A stretch of 64,000 bases of DNA, taken from the NCBI GenBank assembly GCA_035041965.1, contig JAPYMA010000858.1, positions 124,001 through 188,000 of the forward strand, read 5' to 3'. The stretch's first letter is position 1. Every line of letters begins with the position of its first letter. The translations under genes were made by a program, and so were the position numbers. Source of the DNA: Anisakis pegreffii (taxonomy: Eukaryota > Nematoda > Chromadorea > Rhabditida > Anisakidae). This document shows positions 1-17,228 of this stretch, piece by piece. Below the pieces are notes generated by a model. The model ran no database searches. It was not told where the DNA came from and saw only the letters and a program-made list of their open reading frames with translations.

Positions 1-1281
1 TTCGTCGCTATAGGCTCGGGTTTCAGTAAGAATATCATACCATACAATACGTTACAAAAATAATCGATGTGTTGAAATCAATTGTGAGGTGTTCATTCCA
101 ATCCAAACTAAAAAATGACTCATTCAGTATGAGGCTTTAAATTATACCTTGCAAAACCCAGGAAAGCATCGGAACAATCTGCTTCTGCTCATTTGACTAT
201 ATGTCTGGTTTCGTTGAAAAAATCAAGCGGAAGATAAACCTCATTATGAACTTCATACTGATACGGTTTGTATCTTAATGTGATTGGATTGGATTGAAGT
301 AGACACCGTCCATGTCAAAGAGCTTCATTCATGTCGTCCATTGCTAAAAGCTTCAGACGAAATCTTCTCGTTTCCACTGATAAGATTGAGATTTGTATTC
401 ACCCATTGTAATAATTGAACTATTCACAGATTTGAACCACATTAGTGAACTGTGATAACGATGTAATCTTATGCGTTAGTATTGGTTGTTGTCATTATGT
501 CGGAATAAATTTTTATAAAGACGTTTGCTAATGATTCACAAATAAATTCCACTGTGCGTTTCATGGAATGGAATTTTTGAATGTTTTCAGCATGGAACAA
601 TTAAAGCGTCTGTATACGTCATGATGATGAATTAGGAGACGAGACGAAACAAAAACATTATACATTTCGAATTGCTTTGAACTGCGCCCAATTCAGCATT
701 ATTGACTCCAGCACCTTTTTGAAATCTCAAAAGATTGCCCATACTTCAGAGGTCATTCGAGACATTAAAGCAACCAGAGTGAATTCACTATGACCCAATT
801 ATCACTGAGTCATGTCGTTGAGAAAACATACATGCAGTGACCTTGTCCGAATTTTCAACTATATAAAAGAGTTTACAACGATTATCAGCGAAGTGTGGTT
901 TCGTTTCCGTATGGTTATATTTGTGCTATTTCATTTCCCTATTTCATTCTTTCAACATTCAAATCTTTCTTGCCAATCACTTGTATATATTTGGATATTC
1001 CACAAAAAAAGCCAATCACTTTCGTTATCAGCTGAATTTTCTTACTTCAATACACATTAGAAAGGAAAGATGATTTCGATTATCAACAGTTTCAAAATGA
1101 GTGAGTAATCAGGGTTGATGAATATGTTTTTTAAGCGTGATCACTACGCAATGGAAAAATTTTTTTTCTAAATATGATCACTACGCGATGAAACAAACTA
1201 TTTATAACAAATTATGAACTTTATAACGTTTACGATATAGCTGTCGATCCTAAACTCGGATAAAATCAGAAGATTGTGGTG
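1..1281. other. Intergenic, upstream of the collagen gene
   Basis: No coding exon or RNA gene could be supported here. The open frames are short, lack splice context and look like chance frames in AT-rich DNA. The last 150 bases hold a direct repeat that may be regulatory and is listed separately. An acceptor-like AAATCAG at about 1263-1269 lies just before the collagen start codon and could be a trans-splice acceptor. Confidence 0.5.
1138..1190 (+). promoter_or_regulatory. Paired direct repeat upstream of the collagen start
   Basis: Two near-identical 16-base copies, TGATCACTACGCAATG at 1138-1153 and TGATCACTACGCGATG at 1175-1190, lie 37 bases apart and about 90-145 bases before the collagen ATG. 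They differ at one position. Each includes the palindrome TGATCA. Position and duplication suggest a binding site controlling the collagen gene, but that is inference; no known factor is assigned. Confidence 0.3.
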
Positions 1282-3510
1282 ATGAGTGCGGATCTGTATT
1301 ATCGGATAGCGATATCCAGTGTGGTCATAAGTACGCTGACTGTAACAGCACTCCTCATCGCCATACCAACACTAATGGCAAGAATTGATAATGAACGACG
1401 CAACACTGAAATTGTCTCACGCAATTTCAAGGTAAGTATCATCAATAATCTTTACTGTTCTTTTCACTGATGTATATAGTTTACCCAAGTGCTGGATTTT
1501 CATTTCGAAATTTTGCTTATGAGCCATCGATGGATCGCATAGTTCAAATAAATAGGCAAGATATATGCAGTCGTTTGAACATTTCCACAGAGTAAAAATC
1601 AATCTTCCATGTTTTTTCAACTTTCGAAATCTAATATCGAATCAATCAAATGACAGGAACATTCCGAGAGCATTTGGACGACATTCAAATCAGTTGGAAA
1701 TATTGCAGCACCAATGTTTTTTTCACGACCAGTTCGTTCAATGTGGGATCGAAATACATGTCGCGGTAATACTTCAAATCCAACTGAGCATTTCCCTACA
1801 GGAATACTTATTTCTTATGTTGTTTCCCGATAAGTGTATTATTCATTAAGCGAATCTCGCTATCACATTCTACGTTTTCAGTGTCCATATTGTATTCACA
1901 TATTTTCTTTTACTGCGTCCACTCATTGCGTCCTCGCAACAACAAGCTAACGGGCGACATGAGCAGCACCATAAATGGATCACGTAGATACATTAGCTTG
2001 CAATAATTGAAGTAAAGAAATCAAGCTTCAGGTTGTTTTCCGTTGGCCTGTCCAATGGGTCCAACCGGTCCTCCAGGTGCACCCGGACCGGATGGCAATC
2101 CTGGCGATGCAGGCAATCAAGGTCCTGCAGGAGATGATGGATATGATGTCCAACTGGAAGCTGAACCAGATCTGCCATGCATCGTTTGTCCAGCTGGACC
2201 ACCGGGAATGAGGTATAGAAAAGGAATATATGACCATTACAATAATTCTAATTGATTACATGTTTCAATCTGTTTTTTTTTTGTTGATATCTCCGACTAT
2301 TTCATTGTCAGTGTGCATGCATTCATATAGGTCTATTTAACACTTTTAGTCTGAACACTGCACTATCGAATGTTTCTTTAAAAGAACAGTATTTAATGTG
2401 CGATCGATCGCTTCAAAAGTTGTACAGTACAGTTTCGCTCGAACAGGTCGTTCCGATCTGCTGCCCCTTCTCAATGAGTACTGCTGCATTGCTGATGTTT
2501 TAAACTGATAACTGGAACCAAGCAGCTGCTTGGAGCCAAGAACAGTCACTCATTCATGATGGTTTAATGTGTTGTTGTTAAGAGGTTCACAAGGTGAACG
2601 CGGCAGAATTGGCGATGCAGGAACGCGAGGTGAGCAAGGTCCACATGGTCTCGGTGGTCCAGACGGTCCTCCGGGACATCCGGGAATTCCGGGGCCAGCG
2701 GGTCCTAAAGGGCCACTCGGCGCAAAAGGGCCACCTGGAGATAAAGCCATTGCAGGTTAGTGCTTCCATCTGTAGAGTAAAAGAGAAGTTTTTCAAAACG
2801 TAGCTCCCAAAAGTTCACGTCCAGTCAGTTCATCCATATTTTCTATGAAACAACAACAACGCACTTAAGTTCTGTCCATTACTCTTCATAAGATCCACTT
2901 TTCAATGGAACTTGTGAGTTGAAGAAGTAGTTTATAGGGTAATCAAGCGCCATCGATATGTAAGATTTAATAATTGAGGTCCATTTCCAGGAGTTGGCAT
3001 TAAAGGTCCACGAGGTCCACCGGGTTCTCGTGGTCCAATGGGACCTACTGGATCGTCTGGAAAACCGTCAAAAACTCCCGGCACAGCAGGAAAGCAAGGA
3101 TCAATGGGACCAGTAGGACCACCAGGATCTCCTGGAAGAGTTGGTGAGGATGGTCCTTGGGGACCACCTGGTGAACCAGGTATGTTTTTTGACTCTTTTG
3201 AGAACACGTTCAAACAACTTTGATGAGCTTCATTCCTTAAAAGATTACGGATGACTAGTTCGGAACATCAGTGAGTTTCTTCTCACGATGCATGCGATGT
3301 TTTAAAAAGGACGCAATTAGCCCCAATGCCATGCTTCCACATCTTTCAGGGCAACCAGCAACGTACTGTCCGTCTGACTGTGGAGTATCACAGATTTATG
3401 CACCGGCGTATTTCGATTCGTCAAAAGTGGATCCAGTCGAAGGTTCCCCATCATTCGCAACCGCATCTGATAACGGAGGACCAGAATATACATGGTTCGA
3501 AAGATTGTAA
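1282..3510 (+). CDS. Nematode cuticle collagen, six exons, 320 aa
   Basis: Exons: 1282-1431, 1657-1765, 2032-2212, 2583-2755, 2991-3179 and 3350-3510. All join in phase (963 nt including TAA). The product is a secreted collagen that is processed, trimerised and cross-linked in the cuticle. Residues about 8-30 form a hydrophobic signal or membrane segment. The second exon carries the conserved N-terminal non-collagen block ([11 protein letters not shown]) and a dibasic R-P-V-R site at its end, as expected for furin-like (BLI-4 type) cleavage. Gly-X-Y blocks follow, interrupted by a Cys-containing linker ([11 protein letters not shown]) and a short break (AIAGVGIKG). The C-terminus holds the family hallmark [11 protein letters not shown] 1282 was chosen because it opens the hydrophobic segment; an in-frame GTG GTG precedes it. 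The family is certain, but which C. elegans col, rol, sqt or dpy gene it matches is not. Confidence 0.93.
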
Positions 3511-5429
3511 TGAACACACACGCATCAAAAATCATTTACCTCATTGTCTGTATAAACATTGTTCATGCTCAACACACTTCGATAAATTCATTTAGCGCTG
3601 AAACGTCTCACCCACATCGATTTGATGACCACATGTTAGATAATGCGCATCAGCAAAGCATCACGTCCGGGATAATATTCACGACCGGAAAAATAGTTTG
3701 AATGGGAAACGTCAGTTCTTATTCTGCAAGAGTTTCATACAAAGATTCATGATGGTAATTCTCGTCATGAATTCAATGAACTTCGAAGGCATGATGCAAG
3801 GAGAGAGAAGGAAACCACTTCCATCTGTGTGCTTTGAATAAGAAATCTTTCGCAATTGTAAACACTGAAATGATAGTTTCAGTTAAGTGACCAACAGTGA
3901 AGAACACACCGAATCGTTTCTCTATTTAACTGCTGGCATAATTTGGAGTACAACTTTCCATTGCTGCTCATAAAACCGATTCGCCATGATTTCGTGTAGA
4001 TGATCAACAATAATCAATCTTAGAAGGATTGTCTATAGCAGGAATCTCGCAAATGACGATGAAGAACTGCACGACATCAGAGATGATTAAATTTACAAAC
4101 TAAGAAGATGAAAAATTACACATCTGCAGTGCTACGGCACTGTAATGAGAACTGATAAACAATAGAACTGAATTTTATTCAATAATAAACAAATGTGAGT
4201 TGACCCATTGATGCCCACCGATCGCTTCTCATCGCAATGAAGAGGACACGACTTTTCTCGCACATTGACGTTTCTGTCAGGAAGACTCACGCTTCACACT
4301 TACAAAGCAAGCTTCAAGAACGTTCATCGATTATACAAACATTTTGCGTGATTAGGTTTAAATTCAGGAGCAGTAACGAGGAAATATTTTGTCACGATAC
4401 GAATAATTGTGGACACTGATGGGTTGAGATATGACAATATATTATGTTGAAACAGAATTTGATTTACACACGTCATTGATCGCTGTCTATAATCAACATA
4501 GTATTACACAAATATTAGTACTATTATCATATATTTTAAGGCACAATAAAATTTGAAAACTTGTTCATTTTAGAAAACTTGACGCGTGATAAAATCTCGA
4601 AACAGTGTTTGGTATTACATCTAACAAAATGCGCTTGTAATGAGAAGTGAGGAATACATGGTTTGACGTAACGTTAGCATGACATATCCTCCTAGAGTAT
4701 GGTAATGATTCCTAAAATATGATGCTCACGTCAGCTTCGACTCGTCGCATTTTGGTATCTCAAGAATGCATGACACTTCAAGACATGGTTAGTACGGGAA
4801 AGCTGGACAGTGTATATCATTTCGATGAAGCGAAACACCTTCTTTAATCCTCAGATACAAAGGGCCTTTTCAAAAAAATAACTTGCAGGACATCTGCGGA
4901 GGTGATGATCGCTTATCGAAATCAACAAACAAACGCTCAGGAAAAAAATGTCAATAAGTAATAAGTTATTTCCATACTCGTAACATAACTCTTTTTCCCG
5001 TTGCATTTGCAAGCAATATGACACTTCTTCAGTGATACAGTATCACTCAAAAAACAATGCAAACAAGAGTTCCAAAATATCATCAACGAACAGCTACTTC
5101 AGAACTGAAGCATTTTGAAGCAACTTTAGAATGTGGATAGTCCGAAATCGCATATAAACACGCGAAGGCAAATACGAGAATCATTACCAAAATAAGCGAT
5201 AATAATGAAGCGCAAGGCAAAGCGAAGCTCATGAAACTTTGACAATCCTTAGCATAGTGTTCATTCAGAATTTGAACTTTTCTACGCAATGTCATAAATT
5301 TTTAACAATTTCATAATCGAAATTTTCTATGCACGAAATCGAACGTTTCATGGAAATGACGTTCTAAATCAAATAAATTACTCTCTCACGTGTATGATCA
5401 ACCGATCCATACGCGATCGATAAACTGCA
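3511..5429. other. Intergenic between collagen and the Hippo kinase
   Basis: About 1.9 kb without a supported gene. It separates the 3' ends of two convergent genes. A 70-codon minus-strand frame at 5083-5295 encodes one strongly hydrophobic segment but has no acceptor-like sequence before its ATG and no recognisable family, so it is not called. A short palindrome (AGTGATAC A GTATCACT) lies at 5031-5047. Nothing else stands out. Confidence 0.5.
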
Positions 5430-10108
<4,679 letters not shown>

Positions 10109-10867
10109 AATGTTGAGAAAGCTGAAAAATATCGGACTGTTATGATAAGATAACTTGGGAGTTTGAATTTTGAACGTTGTACGGAACGATCAATAAATGG
10201 TCTGTTAATGAGCGAAAACGATCCATAAAATTAATGCGAATGAAATTCAATATACGAGATTCACAGGGAGTAATCAATTCACACTGTGTAATGAAACAAT
10301 ACATATGTGAATTCAATAATAAAATTTACACACTGAAACACACAAATCATTTTACATAGAGCGGTCGGATGAATAAAATGATGGAAGAGTGTAAAAATGG
10401 ATGGAGTAATTTCTTTGGATGACACATGTGGAAGAGATGATGATGATCCTAAAGGAGTTCAAATAAATATATTAGGTTGTAGATGAATCGAAAAATATGA
10501 ATGCATCAATAAATAAGTACTCGTGACATCTCCATAAAGTTTACTATCAAAAAAAACCTCTAAAATGAGGAGAAGAACGCTTCAATTCTCAAATTCACAC
10601 ATGTAGAAATCGCTCTGTTGAATGAATGAACACGTATGTTATTTGTTGCGCATATAGAAAGATAAAGATAGTCTGTTTGCCTTTGAAATTTGGTTGTGTG
10701 TGTGTGTTAACAGTGGTCGAGTTCAAATAAAGACACAACAGCACTCATTACTCATCGTTTGCAAGTAGTTTTCTCTCTCATTCCATTCGCGTTCCTCACT
10801 GAAATTACAGTGAACATTTTCATTCAAGTGAATATTGCTATGCATAAATACAAATGTATAACATTTC

Positions 10868-11000
<133 letters not shown>

Positions 11001-11230
11001 TCCCTCGAAATTTTATTTAAGAAGATAAGACAATTTCCGTTGTTTCCAAGGCAACTGTAATTATATATTTCATTTCTTGAAGATTGCATTCTCGAAGTGG
11101 TGCTCTACGAAAGATCTCAGCATGATTAAATGAATACCAGCACAAATGATCAAAACACCTGAAGCCTAAGTGTCTGAGTAAAACGGGCTTATAATCTGTT
11201 ATATTTTAGACGGGCTTATAAATCTTTTAT

Positions 11231-11257
11231 ACATAAGAGATTATAAATCTCTTATGT
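11231..11257. repeat. Perfect 12-bp inverted repeat
   Basis: ACATAAGAGATT and its exact reverse complement flank a 3-base ATA centre. Just upstream, the motif ACGGGCTTATAA occurs twice within about 30 bases (about 11181-11222). No transposon ends or terminator role can be assigned; this is intergenic DNA. Confidence 0.6.
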
Positions 11258-14024
11258 GCTTGTTCTGTGTTGAAGAAAAAAACAATTTCACAATTAGAAT
11301 ATCGATGGAATTTTTGAACTTGATAAAAGAAACAAGCAAATGTATGACGCAATAGAGCCTGGCTTTTGGAACGATAATACATCGACCATGAATACAAGTT
11401 ATATGTCGTTTCGAGTTAGGATGATCTCGATTGTACGTCGTTTGTCAAAAATATATATAAAAATAAAAATCAAGTTTAAGTCATTTTATTCGACTTTACG
11501 TTTGTCCACATTCACAAATATTGGAGTCGTAATATCACTAGGAATGCATTGAAAGCACATAAAATGGTGTTAGATAAGAACTAAAGAATATAAAATCATA
11601 CTAAAATACGTACATTAAAATATGTACAATATGGGCACTATATTAAAATAAACTATATTCAATAATAAAATTTATTCGCTTGTAAATTTAAAATAGATTC
11701 TTATTAACCATATATCATTAGAAAAGCATTTATGAATAAAATACAGAACCAGGAATGGTTACTTGCGGTTTAGCTCAGTGACAAATATATTCAGAGACAA
11801 ATGAATTCGACTTAAGTCGTCTCTCCTGGAATTAATTAACGACGGAAGGTGAGGTGTACCTGTACATCATTTTGTAAGTGTTCACTCATTTACTATGATT
11901 TGCTTTCAGTTAAATGCAACTCATATGTACGTATGCATTCAGTGATTCACCAAATCGCATCAGTGTAGTCCTTCCGCTGTTACATATGGCGATATAAAAG
12001 GATAATACCAAGAAAGGAAGAAATGTGCTGCTTATGGTGTTGATGATAAATAGAGTTGTAATTGCTGATTAATGAAGTAAATAATTAAGTGTTGCTTGAT
12101 AATTAATTAATCAATTGTTAATAATTTACAGATGAATAGTTTTACAATACTTCATAATGAAATGTATCAAATGAGTAACGTGCGAGCACGCTATGGGAAC
12201 CTTCTTTCGATGCAGCTGTTTTTGTGAAGTTTGTGAGCGTCAAGCCTTTTCCATGTTCTACCGTAATCTGTTCGTTTTAAATAAACTAAAAGAGATGGGC
12301 TAGATGACCAATGCGACTCAATATCGCACAGTGAACAAACTTTTGATTGAACCAGAAAGATTGTATCGAACCAACTTTTGGTTGTCTGTGGTGAGGAAAA
12401 AGTTTAGAATTAAGTGGGAGGTATGAGGCGATCGCATAGATGTTATCGTGTCGATTCTAGAACTGCTTTCTAGTTCTCGAGACGAGTTTTGATCCCAGAT
12501 TTCGAGGATGAAAAGTGCATAAGGATAACTGTGACTTGCGAGCCAAAAATAACTGCATGAAATAATCGTTCCTATAAGTGAAGTTCAAATCTCAAATTTC
12601 AAAAAACAAAAGCAAAACTTTCAGAGATGCATTGAATATTTTGATGAAAATTGTTGCAATGATATGGCGGATGCGTAGTATTTTGATTTGATTCGAACGG
12701 TGATGATGAAAAGTTGAAATGCGTTAAATTGCTTTCAAGATTCGTTGCTTTACAATTCCATTTAACCTGCTACATTCGATGTTTCAAACGAAAAACTGAC
12801 AGTGAATGCCACCTTCCGATTCAATTTCGCTTTCATATCCAAACATTAGCAAAAACATTTCAAGCAGGTAGCCAAATAACCGGATAGAATCAGTCAATCT
12901 GTCGCGACCACCTTTATCGCCACTGATGATTCATCGAACTACACCTCTGCAATGTTAACATTCACCCACTTTATACAAAACTTTGCTGTGAAAACAGCTC
13001 CAAAATTATGCGCATCACGCCGATTTCGCATAACCTATTCTCTCTGACACTCGCGTTGAACATTATACCTTTTTATCAAAACATCGATACGTTGAACAAG
13101 AATTTCAACAAAACCATCCGCTTAATATTGAATGATAATTTCAGTTGCATTTTGCAGAATCCAAAATCTTATTTGTTTACTTAATCAGCAAATCGAACTC
13201 ATTACGAATTTATGCCTCTCTGTTATTACCAACATCACTGATATCACTATATCACCAATATCACATTCTTCCTTGGCATTCTTCTTTCCCCGCAGCGAGC
13301 GATAATAGCGTTGGGAATCATCTGTCTTCATGAAATTCCAACTTGAATTATTCAGTGGGCAAGCACAGAGGTATCGGGCTACTCTCCCTTATTGCTCAAT
13401 GATTTCTAAGGAGGGGATTCAAAATGAGTTTGAAAACACATTCCGATCGATTGATTGAACATTCGTCGAATGATCGTTCAGAGTAGCTGTTCGGAACAAC
13501 CAACAGTAGTAAATCAGTAATCTTTCGTTATCAATAATAGAAAATAAACGTAATCGAGTAGATCCAAAGCAATCGGCGTATCAATCATTCCATAACGAAG
13601 CAGTAACGAATGCCCGTTGCCATAATTTCTACACTTGAAAACAGTCGAATACCATTAGGCAGTCGCAACAATGCCAACCATTTGGAAGTCAAGTCATGGA
13701 AGTCATGAAATCCAAAATCATAGAAGTCCATTCTCTGGTCAGAAAGCACATTTCAACAATCCTTTCCTGGCGTTAAAACTTGTTGCGAACAGATTCTTAA
13801 TAAGTATTCACACGCAGTTTATCCTTATTCGTAAATTTTTACGGAATAGTTCAGAACCGATTCAGGCAGCAAACAGCGACAGACGGCTCACGAGCCATGA
13901 TTTCAGAACCAAACAAATCGTGTCATGATCATTAGCTGCGTCGAGCAAACTTTAAAACAGTGAGCACTGAGTGGGAGTTGTAATCCACTCACATTTCGAA
14001 TTTGAGCTGCGAGGTGAATCAAAC

Positions 14025-15060
14025 TGTATACATCCTTCGATTGAACACAATCTCTGCTTTCTAAAAATGAAAAGCTCACTGGAAAATTCCGCCTCTGCGA
14101 GGATATATAGCTATTTTCATGATGCTATAGGGGTTGGCACATCCAAACCTATCGCACCCTCTGCTTTGACCAGTAACATATCAATTTCTTCACATCAGTC
14201 CATCGAGCAGAATCTCTGCATTTAGAAAAATATGTATTTTGTCGGGCGATTTCGCTTAGTTGATGGGTTATAGCTATTTGATTAAAACTATCTGAACAGG
14301 CGCTGAGGTGCTCATTGATATACATTTCATCACTATAGATCAATGCAGATTATACATTACTATAGAAATATGGGTACATTCAAGCCTACCGTCTTCTCAA
14401 GTTTGCCCGGAAACATAATCAAGTTTGTACATCGTTCTATATAGCAGAATCTCTGCTTTCTAAAAATGAAAAGCTCACTGGAAAATTCCGCCTCTGCGAG
14501 GAGATAAAGCATTTTTTCTGATGCTATAGGGGTTGGCACATCCAAACCTACCGCACCCTCAGCTTTAACCAGTAACATATCAATTTCTTCACACCAGTCG
14601 ATTGAGCGGAACTTGATTATGTTTCCGGCCGGGCAAACTTGAGAAGACGGTAGGCTTGAATGTACCCATATTCCTATAGCAATGTATAATCTGCATTAAT
14701 TTATAGTGATCAAATGCATATCAATGAGCACCTCAACGCCAGTTCAGATAGTTTTAATCAAATAGCTATACCTCCTCAACTAAACGAAATCGCCCGACAA
14801 AATACATATTATTCTGAATGCAGAGATTCTGCTCCATCGACTGGTGTGAAGAAATTAATATGTTACTGGTTAAGGCTGAGAGTGCGGTAGGTTTGGATGT
14901 TCCAAGCCCTATAGCATCAGAAAAATAGCTATGTCTCCTCGCAGAGGCGGAATTTTCCGATGAGCTTTTCATTTTTGGAAAGCAGAGATTCTGCTATATA
15001 GAACGATGTACAAAATTGATTATGTTTCCGGGCAAACTTGAGAAGACGGTAGCCTTGCAT
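14025..15060. repeat. Foldback repeat: a unit of about 400 bp in direct and inverted copies
   Basis: A unit beginning AATCTCTGCTTTC starts at 14049 and again at 14448 in the same orientation. The reverse complement of the whole unit occupies 14612-14990. The result is two long arms (14049-14423 and 14612-14990, visibly above 90 percent identical in their central parts). The loop (14424-14611) holds a third, truncated copy of the unit's first half. A linker containing CTTCTCAAGTTTGCCCGG recurs at about 14390, inverted near 14630, and inverted again near 15030. The inverted junction has an extra CCGG. No transposase-like frame or clear target-site duplication was found. It may be a foldback element or a rearranged tandem repeat. 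Confidence 0.8.
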
Positions 15061-17228
15061 ATTTATTTTCTTTCAATTTACTTTGCTCTTTGTTGGTTCC
15101 GCTCATCACAACACCGATCTGGCATCATTTGTGCAATGCATCCATCTTAACCGTTCCGCTCGCTTCACTTCTAGACTCATCCACTTGGGTAGCACCTGAA
15201 TGCAAGCTTATCGTTAGACCTGCTTCCATGCTTATGCTCAAGTTGCAGCTTAGGCTTGTGCGGATATAACAAGAGCTCTTGCGGGTCAATTAATTATTAT
15301 ACATGTATTTCTTAGATTACCATTGTGGCGCATTACTTATGTCCCTTGCGAACGCATTGTACTATGGTTAAGAGATGGAGAGACAAGCACATGCGAACAG
15401 CGATCGAAGTTTGTGCTACGCACGGGTACGTGCGTGTATACCTTGTAAGCGAGTTTGTCGCGTTTTGATGGTACCTACCGCATGCATAGGGGACTGTATT
15501 AAACTTGTTTGTTTACTGGTTTCGAGAGTGAGGTTTTTTAGATTGGTCATTTATTGTTAGATATGTAATCATGTGTATGGATGGTATTCTGTTGTGTATG
15601 TATGGTATTATGTGTATGTATGGTATTTCGTTAGGGTTGCATTGACATTGAGTTGTGAAAGAGGGTAAGAGGATGTTGTGATTATTGATGTTGTTTTGTT
15701 TGTTTATATCGGATTGAGAAGAAAGAAGTGATTTACGATTGCTTTTTGAAAGTTTATTAAGGAATTGAATTGGATGAGAACAAGAAAGCATCACACAGTT
15801 TGGATCGTTCGTTCATTCTTAGCAATCTGTAAACTGACAAAGACATTCTCAAGGGTCTCTAATCGGTTTTTGTGGTGTTTTCGATCTATGTTGTGTTGTT
15901 GATAATCTTGTTGTTAAATCGCGCAACGCTAGGATTGTTCTCTATACCCTTGTTCGTCTTATCATTCATTTCGTTCGAACGATCTCTTATTTCTTCTTTT
16001 CTTTTCATTCCATTTCATCATTTTTCTCAGATCAAGTAACTAAGTGATTGCTAATGATTGCTCCTTTCATAGTATATGCTCACTCATTTCGTTGTTTCAC
16101 TCAATTTTGAACTTTGTTTTGTTATGGCCGTCTGAACAGTGTTGAATTTTTTCTTTTGTATGTTTTCACCTAGCACTTGGATAGGAATATTTTTATAATT
16201 TTACATTTTATTATTGCTGTTATTATCATATTCTTCTTGCAGTGCCTGATCGTGAAATTGCTATTTTTATTCGTCGGTGTTTCTCTCGTAATTCCCGTAA
16301 CTATAGCTTCTTACTTATCTGAAATTTTCTCCATACGTCCGTGTTTCTTCAGTCGTTTAGCACATCGTGACAATATTTTTTCAAATCTTTTTCTGCTGTT
16401 TCCGCTATTATCACATTCTTTTGGAAATTTTCTCAATCGATCATAAAATATTTGGATTGTTGTTCTCCACATTAACGTTTTAAATTGATTTGCTATGATA
16501 TTTTTGTAGGTTTTTCAATCACTGTGCTTAACCGCGTGCTCATCGTTCACTGAAAAAACTTTGCATTTCTAGATAATTTGCGAAACATCATATAACGTAA
16601 TCCCATCGTATAATCTAAGTTGCGAGACATCGGCAAATGTTTTTCCGCGATGAAATTCATTATTTTCCATCGTCTGCGTCGCATTTCCTTGTCTGCACTA
16701 TTTCAGTTCCGATTAATTGTATCCTCTTTCACAACATTTTTGAAACAATTCACACGTTCATCTTTTGAATTATTCTGTATAGTTTTCCTTCCAGATGTTG
16801 AATCTTAAATGAGGGTGAAAAAAATTCCCCCCTTGTAGAGGTGATTTTTGTCTGGTTGTTGGGGATGCCATTTTGAAGAAGGTAACTGAGAAATAGACAT
16901 CATTTGCAGAAAATAATCGACGACTCTCAAGAACGTGTTCCCTCATCAGGAGAGAGAACATGAATGACAGACCCATATGAATATGCTTTTTTTCAAGCAG
17001 AAGTCGCACGCAGTTGCGAAAATCATTATGACTTAAGAATAATTTATAAATCAAAGCAATGTTTTTGTAGAATGTGTTTGAAAACGTCATAAATTGTAAA
17101 TGATCGTTGATGTTTAAACAATTATGCAGAGTTCATTCTGTGTTTTAATTGATATGTATCGTATTCGAAGAGACAAAAATAATAGAAGTGTACTTCAGAA
17201 TTAAGCCATCAGTAATCAGAAGGCGCTG

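Noticed and set aside
5083..5295. 70-codon minus-strand frame with one hydrophobic segment
   Set aside because: No acceptor before the ATG, no family resemblance, short; could be a real membrane microprotein but unsupported.
13971..14972. Similar open frames on both strands (MKSS.ENSASAR...)
   Set aside because: They are the same repeat unit read in direct and inverted copies, with no transposase or other domain.
16770..17090. 106-codon minus-strand frame
   Set aside because: No recognisable domain and no splice context; ends in a low-information region upstream of GPALPP1.
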